A stretch of DNA of 41,544 nt, taken from contig CACHVW010000005.1 of NCBI GenBank assembly GCA_902583415.1, positions 1 through 41,544 on the forward strand, written 5' to 3'. The position numbers were made by a program, and so were the translations under genes. This DNA comes from an uncultured SAR116 cluster alpha proteobacterium. Its GTDB lineage: Bacteria; Pseudomonadota; Alphaproteobacteria; Puniceispirillales; Marisalimonadaceae. Each line of letters begins with the position of its first letter. Within the stretch, counting starts at the first letter, position 1. The notes below the pieces were generated by a model, which saw only the letters and a list, made by a program, of their open reading frames with translations, was not told where the DNA came from and ran no database searches. Shown here piece after piece: positions 27,663-35,324 of this stretch.

Positions 27663-28579
27663 ATTGGATCCCAGCTAAAAACATCGCCACTTCTCTCATT
27701 AGGTGTCATTGAATTTTTAAACGAGGGAAGTGCTCTTTTGGCAATTTGTTGTGGTGTCCACCCTGATTCTGAATGAATACTTTTTACAGGTCTGTTTTGA
27801 TTATATATAAATAATTCATTCAATCTTGCACTGAAGATTTGTCCACTTACATCTTTAGCAGCCTCTGAAGCTAAAAAAACAGCTATTGGGGCGTTGGTTT
27901 CAGGGGTCATTTTCTTTAATCTTTCAACTCTCTCTTTTTCAGCTTCAGTATTTGAAGGTATAGAATTAGTCATTCTACTCCAAGCAAATGGTGCAATGCA
28001 ATTTGATCTAACATTAAATCTGCTCATATCTAGGGAAATTGATTTTGATAGGCCGGCAATTCCTAATTTTGCAGCTGAGTAGTTTGCTTGACCAAAATTT
28101 CCTATTAATCCTGATGTACTTGTCATATGTACATAGGCTCCTGAATTTTGTTCTCTAAAATACGGAGCAGCGGCCCTGCTTACGTAAAAACTACCATTTA
28201 AATGAACACTTATTACGTCATTCCAATCCGAGGGTTCCATCTTATGGAAAATTGTGTCTCTTAAAATACCAGCGTTATTTATAACAATATCTAATCTACC
28301 ATAAGTATCCAATGCTTTTTTGATTATAAGTTGCGCACTATTCCATGAAGAAACACTATTATTACTAGTTATAGCTTTTCCACCTTTTTGAGTTATTAAA
28401 CCAACAGTTTCTTGAGCTGGAGATTCTGAACCACCTTCGCCAGTTAATGAAACACCTATATCGTTAACAACAATTGAAACTCCTTCTTTTGCAAGGGCAA
28501 GAGCTATTTCACGTCCAATTCCGCCTCCTGCTCCAGTTACAACAGCTACTTTATCCTTTAATCCTAAATCAATGTTCAT
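27659..28579 (-). CDS. Short-chain dehydrogenase, hydroxyacyl-CoA dehydrogenase type
   Basis: Classical SDR of about 306 residues with the cofactor motif VTGAGGGIGREIALALA, the structural NNAG, and catalytic Ser-Tyr-Lys in MTSTSGLIG and YSAAKLG. The insert after the second strand (GVSLTGEGGSESPAQETV) and the C-terminal extension past residue 220 resemble the hydroxyacyl-CoA dehydrogenase domain of multifunctional enzyme type 2. A fatty or branched acyl-CoA substrate is therefore likely but not certain. I use the ATG at 28579, seven bases after AAGGGG, over a TTG two codons upstream. It is the last ordinary core gene before the island. Confidence 0.85.
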   Translation of the reverse strand: MNIDLGLKDKVAVVTGAGGGIGREIALALAKEGVSIVVNDIGVSLTGEGGSESPAQETVGLITQKGGKAITSNNSVSSWNSAQLIIKKALDTYGRLDIVINNAGILRDTIFHKMEPSDWNDVISVHLNGSFYVSRAAAPYFREQNSGAYVHMTSTSGLIGNFGQANYSAAKLGIAGLSKSISLDMSRFNVRSNCIAPFAWSRMTNSIPSNTEAEKERVERLKKMTPETNAPIAVFLASEAAKDVSGQIFSARLNELFIYNQNRPVKSIHSESGWTPQQIAKRALPSFKNSMTPNERSGDVFSWDPI

Positions 28580-28958
28580 AAACAATCCCCTTATTTTAAT
28601 TGTTTATTTATAGTAAGAATTTTTCAAAATCATACCACAACAATATATTTATAAACATTAGAATAATCTTATAATTGAAAATTAATCCTTATATGAAATT
28701 AGATAAATTATGTGGCCTCGTAGCTCATCTGGATAGAGCTCAAAATTCCTAATATTTGGTTAGATGATAAATAGTTATTTTTAAATGAATATTTGTTTTG
28801 TAAATGAAAAATAAATTAAATCATTGTAAGTATTAGTGTTTTTTAATTTTTAAATATTTAAAATTATATTATAAACTAAATTTTCATAATACAATTTCTT
28901 ATAAAAAAATTGACTAATATTATTTACAACACTTCTATTTGAAATAATTTTTATTTAC
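28580..28958. other. Intergenic left boundary of the island
   Basis: 379 bases with no credible gene. It holds the SDR promoter at its left side and the first 5'-half copy of tRNA-Arg (28671-28763). The rest is very AT-rich and I see nothing else supportable in it. Gene content changes from core metabolism to accessory genes here. Confidence 0.6.
28671..28763 (+). repeat. 5'-half copy of tRNA-Arg(CCU) with upstream flank (copy R1)
   Basis: From 28714 the sequence follows the intact tRNA-Arg gene: the first stem differs by one base (GGCCTCG for GGACTCG), the D arm is identical, and the anticodon loop TTCCTAA is kept. Similarity fades in the variable region, with no T arm or CCA end. The 43 bases before it match the flank of copy R2 (30710-30792) better than that of the intact gene, so R1 and R2 are copies of one another. 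It cannot make a functional tRNA. Confidence 0.8.
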
Positions 28959-30611
28959 TCAAATCAAAGCTTTAAAATAATTTGATAAATGTTTTTCATA
29001 TAGTTTCCATTCTTCTGAACTATTTAAGTAAATATTTTTTTTTACTTGAGCAAAGGAGGCTGTGTTTACATATCTTTTCCCTTTAAAAAAATTTTGGCAT
29101 TCATCTTCCCATTTGATCCCTATAAAAGATAATAAATCATTTAGCTCATCATTAAAATTATTAATAAACTTTTCATAAGAAATTGTGAAAATTTGATCAT
29201 TGAAATTGTTGACATAAAAAGACATTATCTCTTTATAAATTCTATAATATTCAATTATGTTTGTTAATTTGTTTGAAAAATTATTCGCATCACCATAGAA
29301 ATTACTCTTGTAGTTTGACCAACAAAGCGGTTTTATGTCTCTTTTAATATGTATTATTTTAACATTTGGAAAAGCATGTGTAATGAACCCAATCCATTTG
29401 AAATTGAGTGGAGTTTTATCAGTAAAAAAGGGAGTTTTAATATCATTCATAAGAACTTTAGAAATATAGTTTTTTTTTAAAAGCTCAATATTATCGTTTG
29501 TTAAATTATCATTGACTAAGTTTAATTTGGAAAGTTCTTTGGTAAAAAAACCTATTTCTCCTAGGGCTGTTATTTTAGTATGTTTTGATAAAACTTGTTC
29601 TATTAAAGAAGTTCCTGATCTTGGCATTCCTAATATAAAAATAGGTTGTATAGGATTACTATTTATGTTTTTCATAAACTTAATTTTATTTTTATTTTCA
29701 AACTTCCGTTTAATTATTGGTAATAGTTTTTTTTCATTTTCTATGTCATATGGATTTAGTTTCTCTTTTAAATTATTAGCTTTTTTATAATATAAAAATG
29801 ACTTATCATAATTTTCTAAATCATTAAAAATTTTTCCTAGTGTGAAATAAAGATCAACTTTCCTAACTTCAGAGAGCGCGTTTTGGTCAATTGAAAAAAT
29901 TTTATCTAAAATTTCATCTTTCTCTTTAAACTTTTTTACAAGTCCTATTAAAGAAAATACATCCGTACTATTTGGATACAATTCTAAATATTCCATTAAA
30001 TAATTTATACCAGTCTCAAATTGACCCATACTTATATAAGTATTCCCTAAATCTTTAAGATAATTTACTTGACATCTATCAATTGAAATAGCTTTTTTGA
30101 GATTTTTGATTGCAAGTTCATGTTTATTTATTTGAATATAAATTTTAAATAAGTTGTAAAAAGCCGAGTGAGAATTTTTATCTATAAGAACTAATTGTTT
30201 TAATAGTTTTATCGCTTTTTTATAATCTTCACTTTCTATGTAAATTATTGATAAATTTAAATATGGCAAAGTAAATTTATTATTATGTGAAATTGCTTTC
30301 TCATAGAAATATATAGATTTTTTAAAATTTTTTTCTTTAAAATAGATTATCCCTAAATTATTTAATGGATCAACATATCTATTATTAAGATCAAAAGATT
30401 TTTGGAATGAGTTTTTAGCTTCCTGATATTTATTTAAAGACATTTGAATTATACCTTGTAAATTAAAAGCTTTTGAAGAATTAGGATATTTTTGTATTAA
30501 TAGCCGAATTTCAATTAAAGCTTGATCAAAATTTTGTGTATTTAAAAATTTGACTATTGGTTGAAATTTTTGATTTACAGGATTTCTTTTTACTAACAAT
30601 TCTTTATGCAT
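28959..30611 (-). CDS. TPR-repeat sulfotransferase
   Basis: A 550-residue protein. Residues 1-290 form about seven tetratricopeptide repeats (for example the segment from SKAFNLQGIIQMSLNKYQEA onward). Residues 320-550 form a PAPS-dependent sulfotransferase domain, with the 5'-phosphosulfate loop GMPRSGTSLIEQV (330-336 core) and the 3'-phosphate site IIHIKRDIKPLCWSNY (R424, S432). TPR-sulfotransferases of this type are common in marine alphaproteobacteria and resemble tyrosylprotein sulfotransferases; the acceptor could be a protein, glycan or small molecule. It has no signal peptide. The gene stands alone between two partial tRNA-Arg copies, as though carried as a single-gene cassette. Codon and base use are extremely AT-rich. 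Confidence 0.85.
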   Translation of the reverse strand: MHKELLVKRNPVNQKFQPIVKFLNTQNFDQALIEIRLLIQKYPNSSKAFNLQGIIQMSLNKYQEAKNSFQKSFDLNNRYVDPLNNLGIIYFKEKNFKKSIYFYEKAISHNNKFTLPYLNLSIIYIESEDYKKAIKLLKQLVLIDKNSHSAFYNLFKIYIQINKHELAIKNLKKAISIDRCQVNYLKDLGNTYISMGQFETGINYLMEYLELYPNSTDVFSLIGLVKKFKEKDEILDKIFSIDQNALSEVRKVDLYFTLGKIFNDLENYDKSFLYYKKANNLKEKLNPYDIENEKKLLPIIKRKFENKNKIKFMKNINSNPIQPIFILGMPRSGTSLIEQVLSKHTKITALGEIGFFTKELSKLNLVNDNLTNDNIELLKKNYISKVLMNDIKTPFFTDKTPLNFKWIGFITHAFPNVKIIHIKRDIKPLCWSNYKSNFYGDANNFSNKLTNIIEYYRIYKEIMSFYVNNFNDQIFTISYEKFINNFNDELNDLLSFIGIKWEDECQNFFKGKRYVNTASFAQVKKNIYLNSSEEWKLYEKHLSNYFKALI

Positions 30612-30709
30612 TTAGAAACATTAGTTTATATATATTTATAAATCAAAATATAATAAAGCCAATACTTAATATTGATTTTAAGTCATTTGTAAATATAAAG
30701 AATTATCTA

Positions 30710-30804
30710 ATAATTGAAAAAAAATCTTTATATGATATCAGGTTAAGTGTGTGGCCTCGTAGCTCATCTGGATAAAGCCAAAAGATTCCTAACAAAACGG
30801 TTCG
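30710..30804 (+). repeat. 5'-half copy of tRNA-Arg(CCU) with upstream flank (copy R2)
   Basis: From 30753 it matches the first stem (GGCCTCG) and the D arm (GTAGCTCATCTGGATA) of the tRNA, with GAGC mutated to AAGC. The anticodon loop ATTCCTAA is still readable, after which only GGTTCG is reminiscent of a T loop. The upstream flank (ATAATTGAAAA, then TTTATATGA) is shared with R1 at the same distance. R1 and R2 together bracket the sulfotransferase gene as direct repeats about 2.04 kb apart. Confidence 0.78.
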
Positions 30805-30871
30805 TCTGATTTGATAAAATAACTCAATAATATCAGTAGTTTATTAGATACAAATATGTGAATAAAGTTTA

Positions 30872-30888
30872 TGTGAATGATTTGTGAA
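30872..30888 (+). repeat. 17-bp direct repeat, left copy
   Basis: TGTGAATGATTTGTGAA, repeated exactly at 31630-31646. The pair encloses the intact tRNA and the broken ribbon-helix-helix-like gene. The left copy is itself preceded by a related GTGAATAAAG. Confidence 0.6.
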
Positions 30889-30937
30889 TAGTAAAGGTGG
30901 TGTTTTTGAGGATATTTTGATAATAAACACCTAATAA

Positions 30938-30965
30938 TTGATAGTTCCTTAAAAGTAAATATAAT
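30938..30965 (+). promoter_or_regulatory. Promoter of the tRNA-Arg gene
   Basis: TTGATA at 30938-30943, a 16-base spacer, then TATAAT at 30960-30965, ending 16 bases before the tRNA. This is a near-consensus housekeeping promoter at the distance expected for a tRNA transcript with a short leader. Confidence 0.7.
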
Positions 30966-30981
30966 GGTGTTTGTGGTATTT

Positions 30982-31058
30982 GGACTCGTAGCTCATCTGG
31001 ATAGAGCACCAAATTCCTAATTTGGGGGTAGCAGGTTCGAGTCCTGCCGAGTTCACCA
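30982..31058 (+). tRNA. tRNA-Arg, anticodon CCU
   Basis: A complete 77-base cloverleaf. The acceptor stem GGACTCG pairs with CGAGTTC (one G-T pair), the D arm stem is GCTC/GAGC, and the anticodon stem CCAAA/TTTGG holds the loop TTCCTAA with CCT at 31016-31018. The T arm is GCAGG/CCTGC with loop TTCGAGT. Discriminator A is followed by an encoded CCA. This tRNA reads AGG. It is the intact member of a set of five related sequences and is the probable integration target of the island. Confidence 0.96.
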
Positions 31059-31088
31059 CATTTAAAATCCCCATATAACTTCAAATTT

Positions 31089-31110
31089 GAGTTCTAAAGA
31101 CTGTTCCTAA
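31089..31110 (+). repeat. Conserved segment downstream of the tRNA
   Basis: GAGTTCTAAAGACTGTTCCTAA follows the intact tRNA by 30 bases. A close match (two mismatches) lies at 33282-33303, 29 bases after the 3'-end copy R3. The shared spacing shows that the 3' flank was duplicated together with the tRNA end. Confidence 0.65.
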
Positions 31111-31144
31111 AATAGAGTGTATGATTGAACTTTAGACATTAAAA

Positions 31145-31174
31145 AACCTCTCTATATTCAGAAATAGAAAGGTT
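31145..31174. terminator. Bidirectional hairpin terminator
   Basis: AACCTCTCTAT pairs with ATAGAAAGGTT (10 of 11 positions) around an eight-base loop, with a run of As before it and CTTTATT after it. It can end the tRNA transcript from the left and the broken gene from the right. Confidence 0.7.
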
Positions 31175-31202
31175 CTTTATTCATTATAAAATGGTTTAAA
31201 AA

Positions 31203-31660
31203 CTAATGTCTAACCATAGACTTAATAACATTCAAATCACTCATATCTTCTTTCATTTTCGTATTCTGATTCGATACCAGAAGCCTTGCACCTTCTTCAA
31301 TCAAGTTTGAGAGAGTTTTGTGTCGATAATCTGCAATCTGTCTTGTTGCTTCTTTTAGTGATGCATCCACATGGAAATAAATTGGTTTTTTTTAATAAAT
31401 TAACATTGTTTTGCTTTATCTACAAATATACCACTGGTGAATCTTCTAAACTCAACTTCTTGTTGGTTGGCTTGGTGTTTCTTTGCACGAACCTGTGCTA
31501 GCGCGTATCACGCATATCAACAAAAGGTTCGTTTCTTGGGATAGTCGTGCGTTCTAGTTGTGCGAACTTTCTTGTACTCACTTCCTGTTTTAGTCGTTCT
31601 TGATTTTCAAACTCTCCTTTTTTCGATCGTGTGAATGATTTGTGAAGGTTAAGTATTCAA
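31203..31660 (-). pseudogene. Broken ribbon-helix-helix-like gene, possible mobile-element relic
   Basis: Coding signal runs leftward in three consecutive frames. Segment one (about 31660 to 31500) reads HKSFTRSKKGEFENQERL and continues to VDMRDTR before a TAG. Segment two (about 31504 to 31400) reads ALAQVRAKKHQANQQEVEF and continues to a TAA. Segment three (31385 to 31203) reads PIYFHVDASLKEATRQIADY, then HKTLSNLIEEGARLL, to a TAG. The last segment has the strand-helix-helix pattern of ribbon-helix-helix DNA-binding proteins, and an 8-A run with an in-frame stop just before it marks the break. No start codon opens it. Base composition is visibly richer in G and C than around it. It may be the remains of a regulator or mobilisation gene of the element that built the island; it could also be two genes. 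Confidence 0.6.
31630..31646 (+). repeat. 17-bp direct repeat, right copy
   Basis: An exact copy of 30872-30888, 758 bases away, at the 5' edge of the broken gene. Confidence 0.6.
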
Positions 31661-31787
31661 ATTTAACATGACCTTTAATTTCTCATTTAGTATGGTTCAT
31701 GGCAAATAAGATTTAATAAAATCAGGTGAATTTTAAGAATTGTATAGTTTTTTATATGACATGAATTTCTTATAAAATAGTATCGAT

Positions 31788-32771
31788 CTAATCATTTGTT
31801 TTTGAAATACAATCAATTAAAATTTTCAATGATCTGTCATAATCAGGTAAGGCAAATAATAAGGTATTAATATTTAATTTACGAACTTTTAAAAGAAAAT
31901 TTTTCAGACCCTCTACATCTGTTATTAATTCTTCAATACCGGCACCACTTTTTATAAGATGCGAATTTTTCTTGCTAAAATAACCCTTTAAAGGATTACT
32001 ATAAGATAATTCACTAATAAAATTTTCTGCAGCCTTTTGATCTACATCTTTATCTAAAAGAAATTTGTAATAGTCTTTTGCCTCAGACAATGTGTTTCCA
32101 ACAAATAATGACATTGCGCTAGAAACGTTTTTAGAACCAACCACATTAAGTAAATGATTTTTTCTAATAGTTGTAAATAAAGAGTGAGCGTATTTTTTTG
32201 CAAATTCACGTCCCTCTTTGGAGAAAGCAGCACACATAATTTCTGTTCTTTTATTTTGAATGTCACTTCCAATTATTGAGCTAAGTGTTTTATAATGAGC
32301 TTTTTCTGCACTTTTAAATCTATCAGTCCAAGTGGCTGCAAATTCATATACTTTCTTAGACGAATCTAAATATTCTTTTTTAAAGTAATCAAATTCATCC
32401 TTTTTCCATCCCCCAACAATGTTGATGGCGAATCTATTTTTAAACTCAATATTTAATCTAGAAGCTACGTGTGCAACTAATTCAGGTTCATAAGCAAAGG
32501 TGGAAAATGTTCCAAAAATTTTTGAATATTTAGTTTTTGATAGTAGAAATGAGGATAGGGTAATTGACTCAATTGCATCTCCTGTAATTTCTTTTTCTCC
32601 AGAATACCCTTTCCATCGAGAAATTGGAACAAAATTAAAAGGGTTATTTGGTAATGATTTTTCTACAATTTTCAGCCTTTCAGCAATTTTTTCTAAAGTA
32701 GGTTTCCATTGTGGGTTTTTCGTCATGACTAGACCACCGGTTACATTCATTCCAAAAAGACCAAATTTCAT
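31788..32771 (-). CDS. RutA-like flavin-dependent monooxygenase (luciferase-like family)
   Basis: FMN-dependent enzyme of the bacterial-luciferase-like superfamily, 327 aa. FVPISRWKGYSGEKEITGD (from about residue 46) and RFAINIVGGWKKDEFDYF (about 132-149) match the layout of RutA and related enzymes that open heterocycles or attack C-S bonds, which have MIKLRGFGG and RFGVNLVTGW at these places. LNINTLLFALPDYDRSL near the C-terminus corresponds to the usual ending. It stands alone in its cassette between the tRNA and the first 3'-end copy and is read leftward, away from the biosynthetic genes. Substrate unknown. A reduced-flavin partner is not seen nearby. Confidence 0.8.
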   Translation of the reverse strand: MKFGLFGMNVTGGLVMTKNPQWKPTLEKIAERLKIVEKSLPNNPFNFVPISRWKGYSGEKEITGDAIESITLSSFLLSKTKYSKIFGTFSTFAYEPELVAHVASRLNIEFKNRFAINIVGGWKKDEFDYFKKEYLDSSKKVYEFAATWTDRFKSAEKAHYKTLSSIIGSDIQNKRTEIMCAAFSKEGREFAKKYAHSLFTTIRKNHLLNVVGSKNVSSAMSLFVGNTLSEAKDYYKFLLDKDVDQKAAENFISELSYSNPLKGYFSKKNSHLIKSGAGIEELITDVEGLKNFLLKVRKLNINTLLFALPDYDRSLKILIDCISKTND

Positions 32772-33516
32772 TCTTTAAACCTTATCTACCTTTATTAATA
32801 AACTTCAATAATTACAAAAATTGCCATTAGCATATTATTACACCAAAATCATATATTTTTTTTAAGTAAAATTCTATTTCCTGAGATCACTAAAAAATTA
32901 AATCACATTTAAAAATAATGTTTTCAAAGTCTAAAATTTTTAAAAAATTAAACAAGAGTTAATTGATAATTAATTACTCCAAATTTTTTTTATTATGAGC
33001 AATCCAATTTTCCATTAAATATATTAACTCATTCATAATGATAAAATTTTATTTGTACAAACTTGCATATTTTACATTTAACAGACTTTAAAAATCATAA
33101 ATAAATTTATTAACGATTTATAATTGATACTTTTTATTTTAACTGTTTTATAGAAGATAATTCTTTGATATAAGATTATACAAATTTAGGAGATGAAATA
33201 CTTTTTTTCTAATCTTAAGGTTATAGTTTAGATACCTATTGCTGTCACCACAATTCAAACCCTTGTATTCTTATATTTAATGAGTTCTAAAGAGAGTTCC
33301 TAAACTATCTAATATGGTTGGATATCCTCCTAGTTTTATATGCTAGTAAATTCATCAAATATTGACCTGGTTTGGGCGGGGTAGCTCTATCAAAAACGAG
33401 TAAATACTGAACCATTAATTGTTGAAAATGTATCACTTGTTTTATATCAAAATAATTAATAATATAGCAAAAACATAGCAATAACAAATTAATAAATTTA
33501 TAGGAATCTAAAACTA
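32772..33516. other. Intergenic region with a 3'-end tRNA copy
   Basis: 745 very AT-rich bases between the divergent monooxygenase and NodB-like genes, with no credible gene. It must hold promoters for both. It contains the 3'-end tRNA copy R3 (33243-33303) and a short GC-richer patch at about 33366-33400 that stands out in composition but that I cannot assign. Confidence 0.55.
33243..33303 (+). repeat. 3'-end copy of tRNA-Arg flank (copy R3)
   Basis: TGTCACCACA corresponds to the TTCACCACA end of the tRNA. It is followed at the same distance as in the intact locus by GAGTTCTAAAGAGAGTTCCTAA, which matches 31089-31110 with two mismatches. The tRNA body itself is lost. The match of both pieces and the spacing make chance unlikely. 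Confidence 0.68.
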
Positions 33517-34233
33517 ATGGACAACGTCTTTCCATTTACTTTTAACAAAATTGAAGAATATTATGCTGCTGCAATTGAACTTGGTTATGAAGTTATGACA
33601 TGCTTTGATTATACTCAAAGAAAGAAAAACTTACCTCCACTAACAATTGTAAATAGGGTTGACATAGATTTTTCTATGAGCAAAGCAGAAAGACTTTGCA
33701 AAATATTCAATCAAATTGGTATTAAAGCAACTTTTTTTGTTAGGTTACATGCACCTGAATACAATCTATTTTCATTTGAAAATTACCGAATACTTAAATA
33801 TATTCAAAAATCAGGACATGAAATTGGATATCACAGCGAAATTATTGATCAATCTGCTATTTGGAAAGAGAGTGCTGATGATTGTTTATTAAGAGACATT
33901 GACATCCTTAATAGATTAATTGAGACAAATATACAAGGTATAGCTAGCCATGGCGGATTGACAGGACTTAACAATTTTGACTTTTGGAAGAATAAAAAAG
34001 CTAAAAATTTTGGTGTATTATATGAAGCTTATGAAGAAACAGGTGCATTTAACCTTTATAAAAATTCTTTCTACATAAGTGACTCTCAATGGACAGCTTG
34101 GAAATGTTATGACCGTGGAAAATTGCAGGTTAATGATAAGAGAACACCACTAGAGCACTTTAAGAATTTGCATTCTAAAATATATATGTTAATTCATCCT
34201 GATACATATTACGACAGACATATTTATGAATAA
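33517..34233 (+). CDS. NodB/WbmS-like polysaccharide-deacetylase family protein
   Basis: A 238-residue protein of the NodB-homology fold. Motif 1 is NRVDIDFS with D49 and D51, followed by GIKATFFVRLHAPEYN, then motif 2 GHEIGYHSE with H106 as the likely first metal histidine. The second histidine expected four residues later is not there (SEIID follows), as in WbmS-like proteins found in surface-polysaccharide loci. Late in the sequence MLIHPDTYYDRH may supply another ligand. Hydrolysis of an N-acyl or other amide group is the family reaction; activity here is uncertain. The gene ends 8 bases inside the next gene, so the two are coupled. First rightward gene of the biosynthetic region. Confidence 0.72.
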   Translation: MDNVFPFTFNKIEEYYAAAIELGYEVMTCFDYTQRKKNLPPLTIVNRVDIDFSMSKAERLCKIFNQIGIKATFFVRLHAPEYNLFSFENYRILKYIQKSGHEIGYHSEIIDQSAIWKESADDCLLRDIDILNRLIETNIQGIASHGGLTGLNNFDFWKNKKAKNFGVLYEAYEETGAFNLYKNSFYISDSQWTAWKCYDRGKLQVNDKRTPLEHFKNLHSKIYMLIHPDTYYDRHIYE

Positions 34234-35167
34234 AATGCTAAATATTTCAACTTTGTTAACCAAACTTAATGTTGATTACAAACTCGTTGGAAAATATTCA
34301 AAATTTAATGGTTTTTCTTCTTTTTTTGAGCAAACAGGTAAATCATGTACTTTTATAAAAGAAATAAATCCTTACACAATTGAAGTTTTAAGTAAAAGTG
34401 TTGCCCGCATATTTATAGTAAATGAACTTCCATTAATCGAAGATGATTGCAAAACCTTCATAGTAGTAAAGGATCCTCGTCGAGTTTTTTTTACATTGGT
34501 ACGAGCTGTAAATAAGCAAGCACCAATTAAAGAGACTTTTATCCATCCAACATCTATAGTTTCACCAAATGCAAAAATAGGACAAAATGTATATATAGCT
34601 GAGTATTGCATAATAGGTGAATGTGAAATTGGAAACTCAACAAACATTGGGTCCTACTCAAAGATCCATGATGGTGTTTTAATTGGAAACTGCGTAGATA
34701 TCCATGACCATTGCAACATTGGTGGAATTGGTTTAGGACATGTTTGGGAAGATAATAAATATGTAAATCAAACACATATAGGTACAGTATTAATAGAAGA
34801 CTTTGTTGAACTTCTCTCCTATACTAATGTAGGTAAAGCCACATTAGGAACAACTAGAATTGGGAAAGGAACTAAAATAGATTTTCGCTGTAGCATAGGT
34901 CATAACGCTAATATAGGCGAACATAATTTGATTATGGCTAACTCTATTATAAGTGGTTCTGTCAATCTTGGTTCAAAAAATATTGTTGGAGCAGGCACTA
35001 TTTTTCGAGAAACTATTAAAGTAGGTTCTGAAAATTTTTTTGGAATGCACAGTTCTGTCATAAAAAACACTAATGACAAAGAAATTTGGTACGGTTCACC
35101 AGCAAAATTTCAGGGGAAAAGAACTAAAATAATGGAATTAATATTTGGAATACGCAATAACTTTTGA
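34226..35167 (+). CDS. LpxD-like left-handed beta-helix acyltransferase
   Basis: A 313-residue protein with an N-terminal globular part (1-100) and hexapeptide repeats forming a left-handed beta helix (105-300): HPTSIVSPNAKIG, AEYCIIGECEIG and further turns. KIDFRCSIGHNANIGEHN aligns with the catalytic region of LpxD, with H226 as the candidate catalytic histidine, and GGIGLGHVWEDNKYV occupies the loop where LpxD has its GFG segment. LpxD moves a 3-hydroxyacyl chain from acyl carrier protein to an amino sugar. This copy is divergent, lies away from any lpx genes, and sits next to a carrier-protein gene, so it may transfer an acyl group between that carrier and an amine. It overlaps the previous gene by 8 bases. 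Confidence 0.8.
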   Translation: MNKMLNISTLLTKLNVDYKLVGKYSKFNGFSSFFEQTGKSCTFIKEINPYTIEVLSKSVARIFIVNELPLIEDDCKTFIVVKDPRRVFFTLVRAVNKQAPIKETFIHPTSIVSPNAKIGQNVYIAEYCIIGECEIGNSTNIGSYSKIHDGVLIGNCVDIHDHCNIGGIGLGHVWEDNKYVNQTHIGTVLIEDFVELLSYTNVGKATLGTTRIGKGTKIDFRCSIGHNANIGEHNLIMANSIISGSVNLGSKNIVGAGTIFRETIKVGSENFFGMHSSVIKNTNDKEIWYGSPAKFQGKRTKIMELIFGIRNNF

Positions 35168-35216
35168 TATTAATTTGTTACCTGACTTTGCTGTTCAAGA
35201 CTGTTTTAATCTTTGA

Positions 35217-35247
35217 TAGTAAAATAAATTAAAGCTACTTTTTACTA
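35217..35247 (+). other. Possible hairpin before the carrier-protein gene
   Basis: TAGTAAAA can pair with TTTTACTA around a 15-base loop. It is AT-only except for two pairs, so it is weak; it may mark an mRNA processing point or a poor terminator after the acyltransferase gene. Confidence 0.25.
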
Positions 35248-35324
35248 TAAGCTTATTTGATCTCAACAAGAAAAGGTCATGATGAAATAAAAATAATTTT
35301 AAAAACATTTTAAAGGATAATTAC

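Larger units (their letters stand above)
30612..30981. other. Intergenic region before the intact tRNA-Arg
   Basis: 370 bases without a credible gene. It contains the sulfotransferase promoter region, the second 5'-half tRNA copy (30710-30804), one arm of a 17-bp direct repeat (30872-30888) and the tRNA promoter (30938-30965). Confidence 0.6.
31059..31787. other. Interval between tRNA-Arg and the flavin monooxygenase gene
   Basis: 729 bases without an intact gene. It holds the conserved 3' flank, the bidirectional terminator, the broken ribbon-helix-helix-like gene and the right copy of the 17-bp repeat (31630-31646). The final 130 bases are plain AT-rich sequence. Confidence 0.55.

Noticed and set aside
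30869-31084. Open frame on the minus strand across the tRNA
   Set aside because: It is antisense to a complete tRNA gene and has no ribosome-binding site or family resemblance; the cloverleaf explains the sequence.
31286-31501. 71-codon rightward frame next to the tRNA
   Set aside because: The opposite strand shows a coherent, though broken, ribbon-helix-helix-like gene. The rightward peptide is low-complexity and leucine-rich, as expected of an antisense shadow.
32976-33038. 20-codon leftward frame reading MNELIYLMENWIAHNKKNLE
   Set aside because: No ribosome-binding site and too short to tell from chance in AT-rich DNA.
33193-33231. 12-codon frame after AGGAG at 33187-33192
   Set aside because: The ribosome-binding site is good, but the frame ends after twelve codons and leads nowhere. 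Probably coincidental.
33366-33400. GGGCGGGGTAGCTC resembling a tRNA D-arm
   Set aside because: The surrounding bases do not form an acceptor stem, anticodon arm or T arm, and it does not match the tRNA-Arg repeat family.
33305-33535. 76-codon leftward frame with a GC-richer patch (about 33366-33400)
   Set aside because: Only the short stretch encoding FDRATPPKPGQYLMNL looks unlike background. It overlaps the start of the NodB-like gene and has no recognisable homology. It may be a relic, but I cannot support it as a gene.
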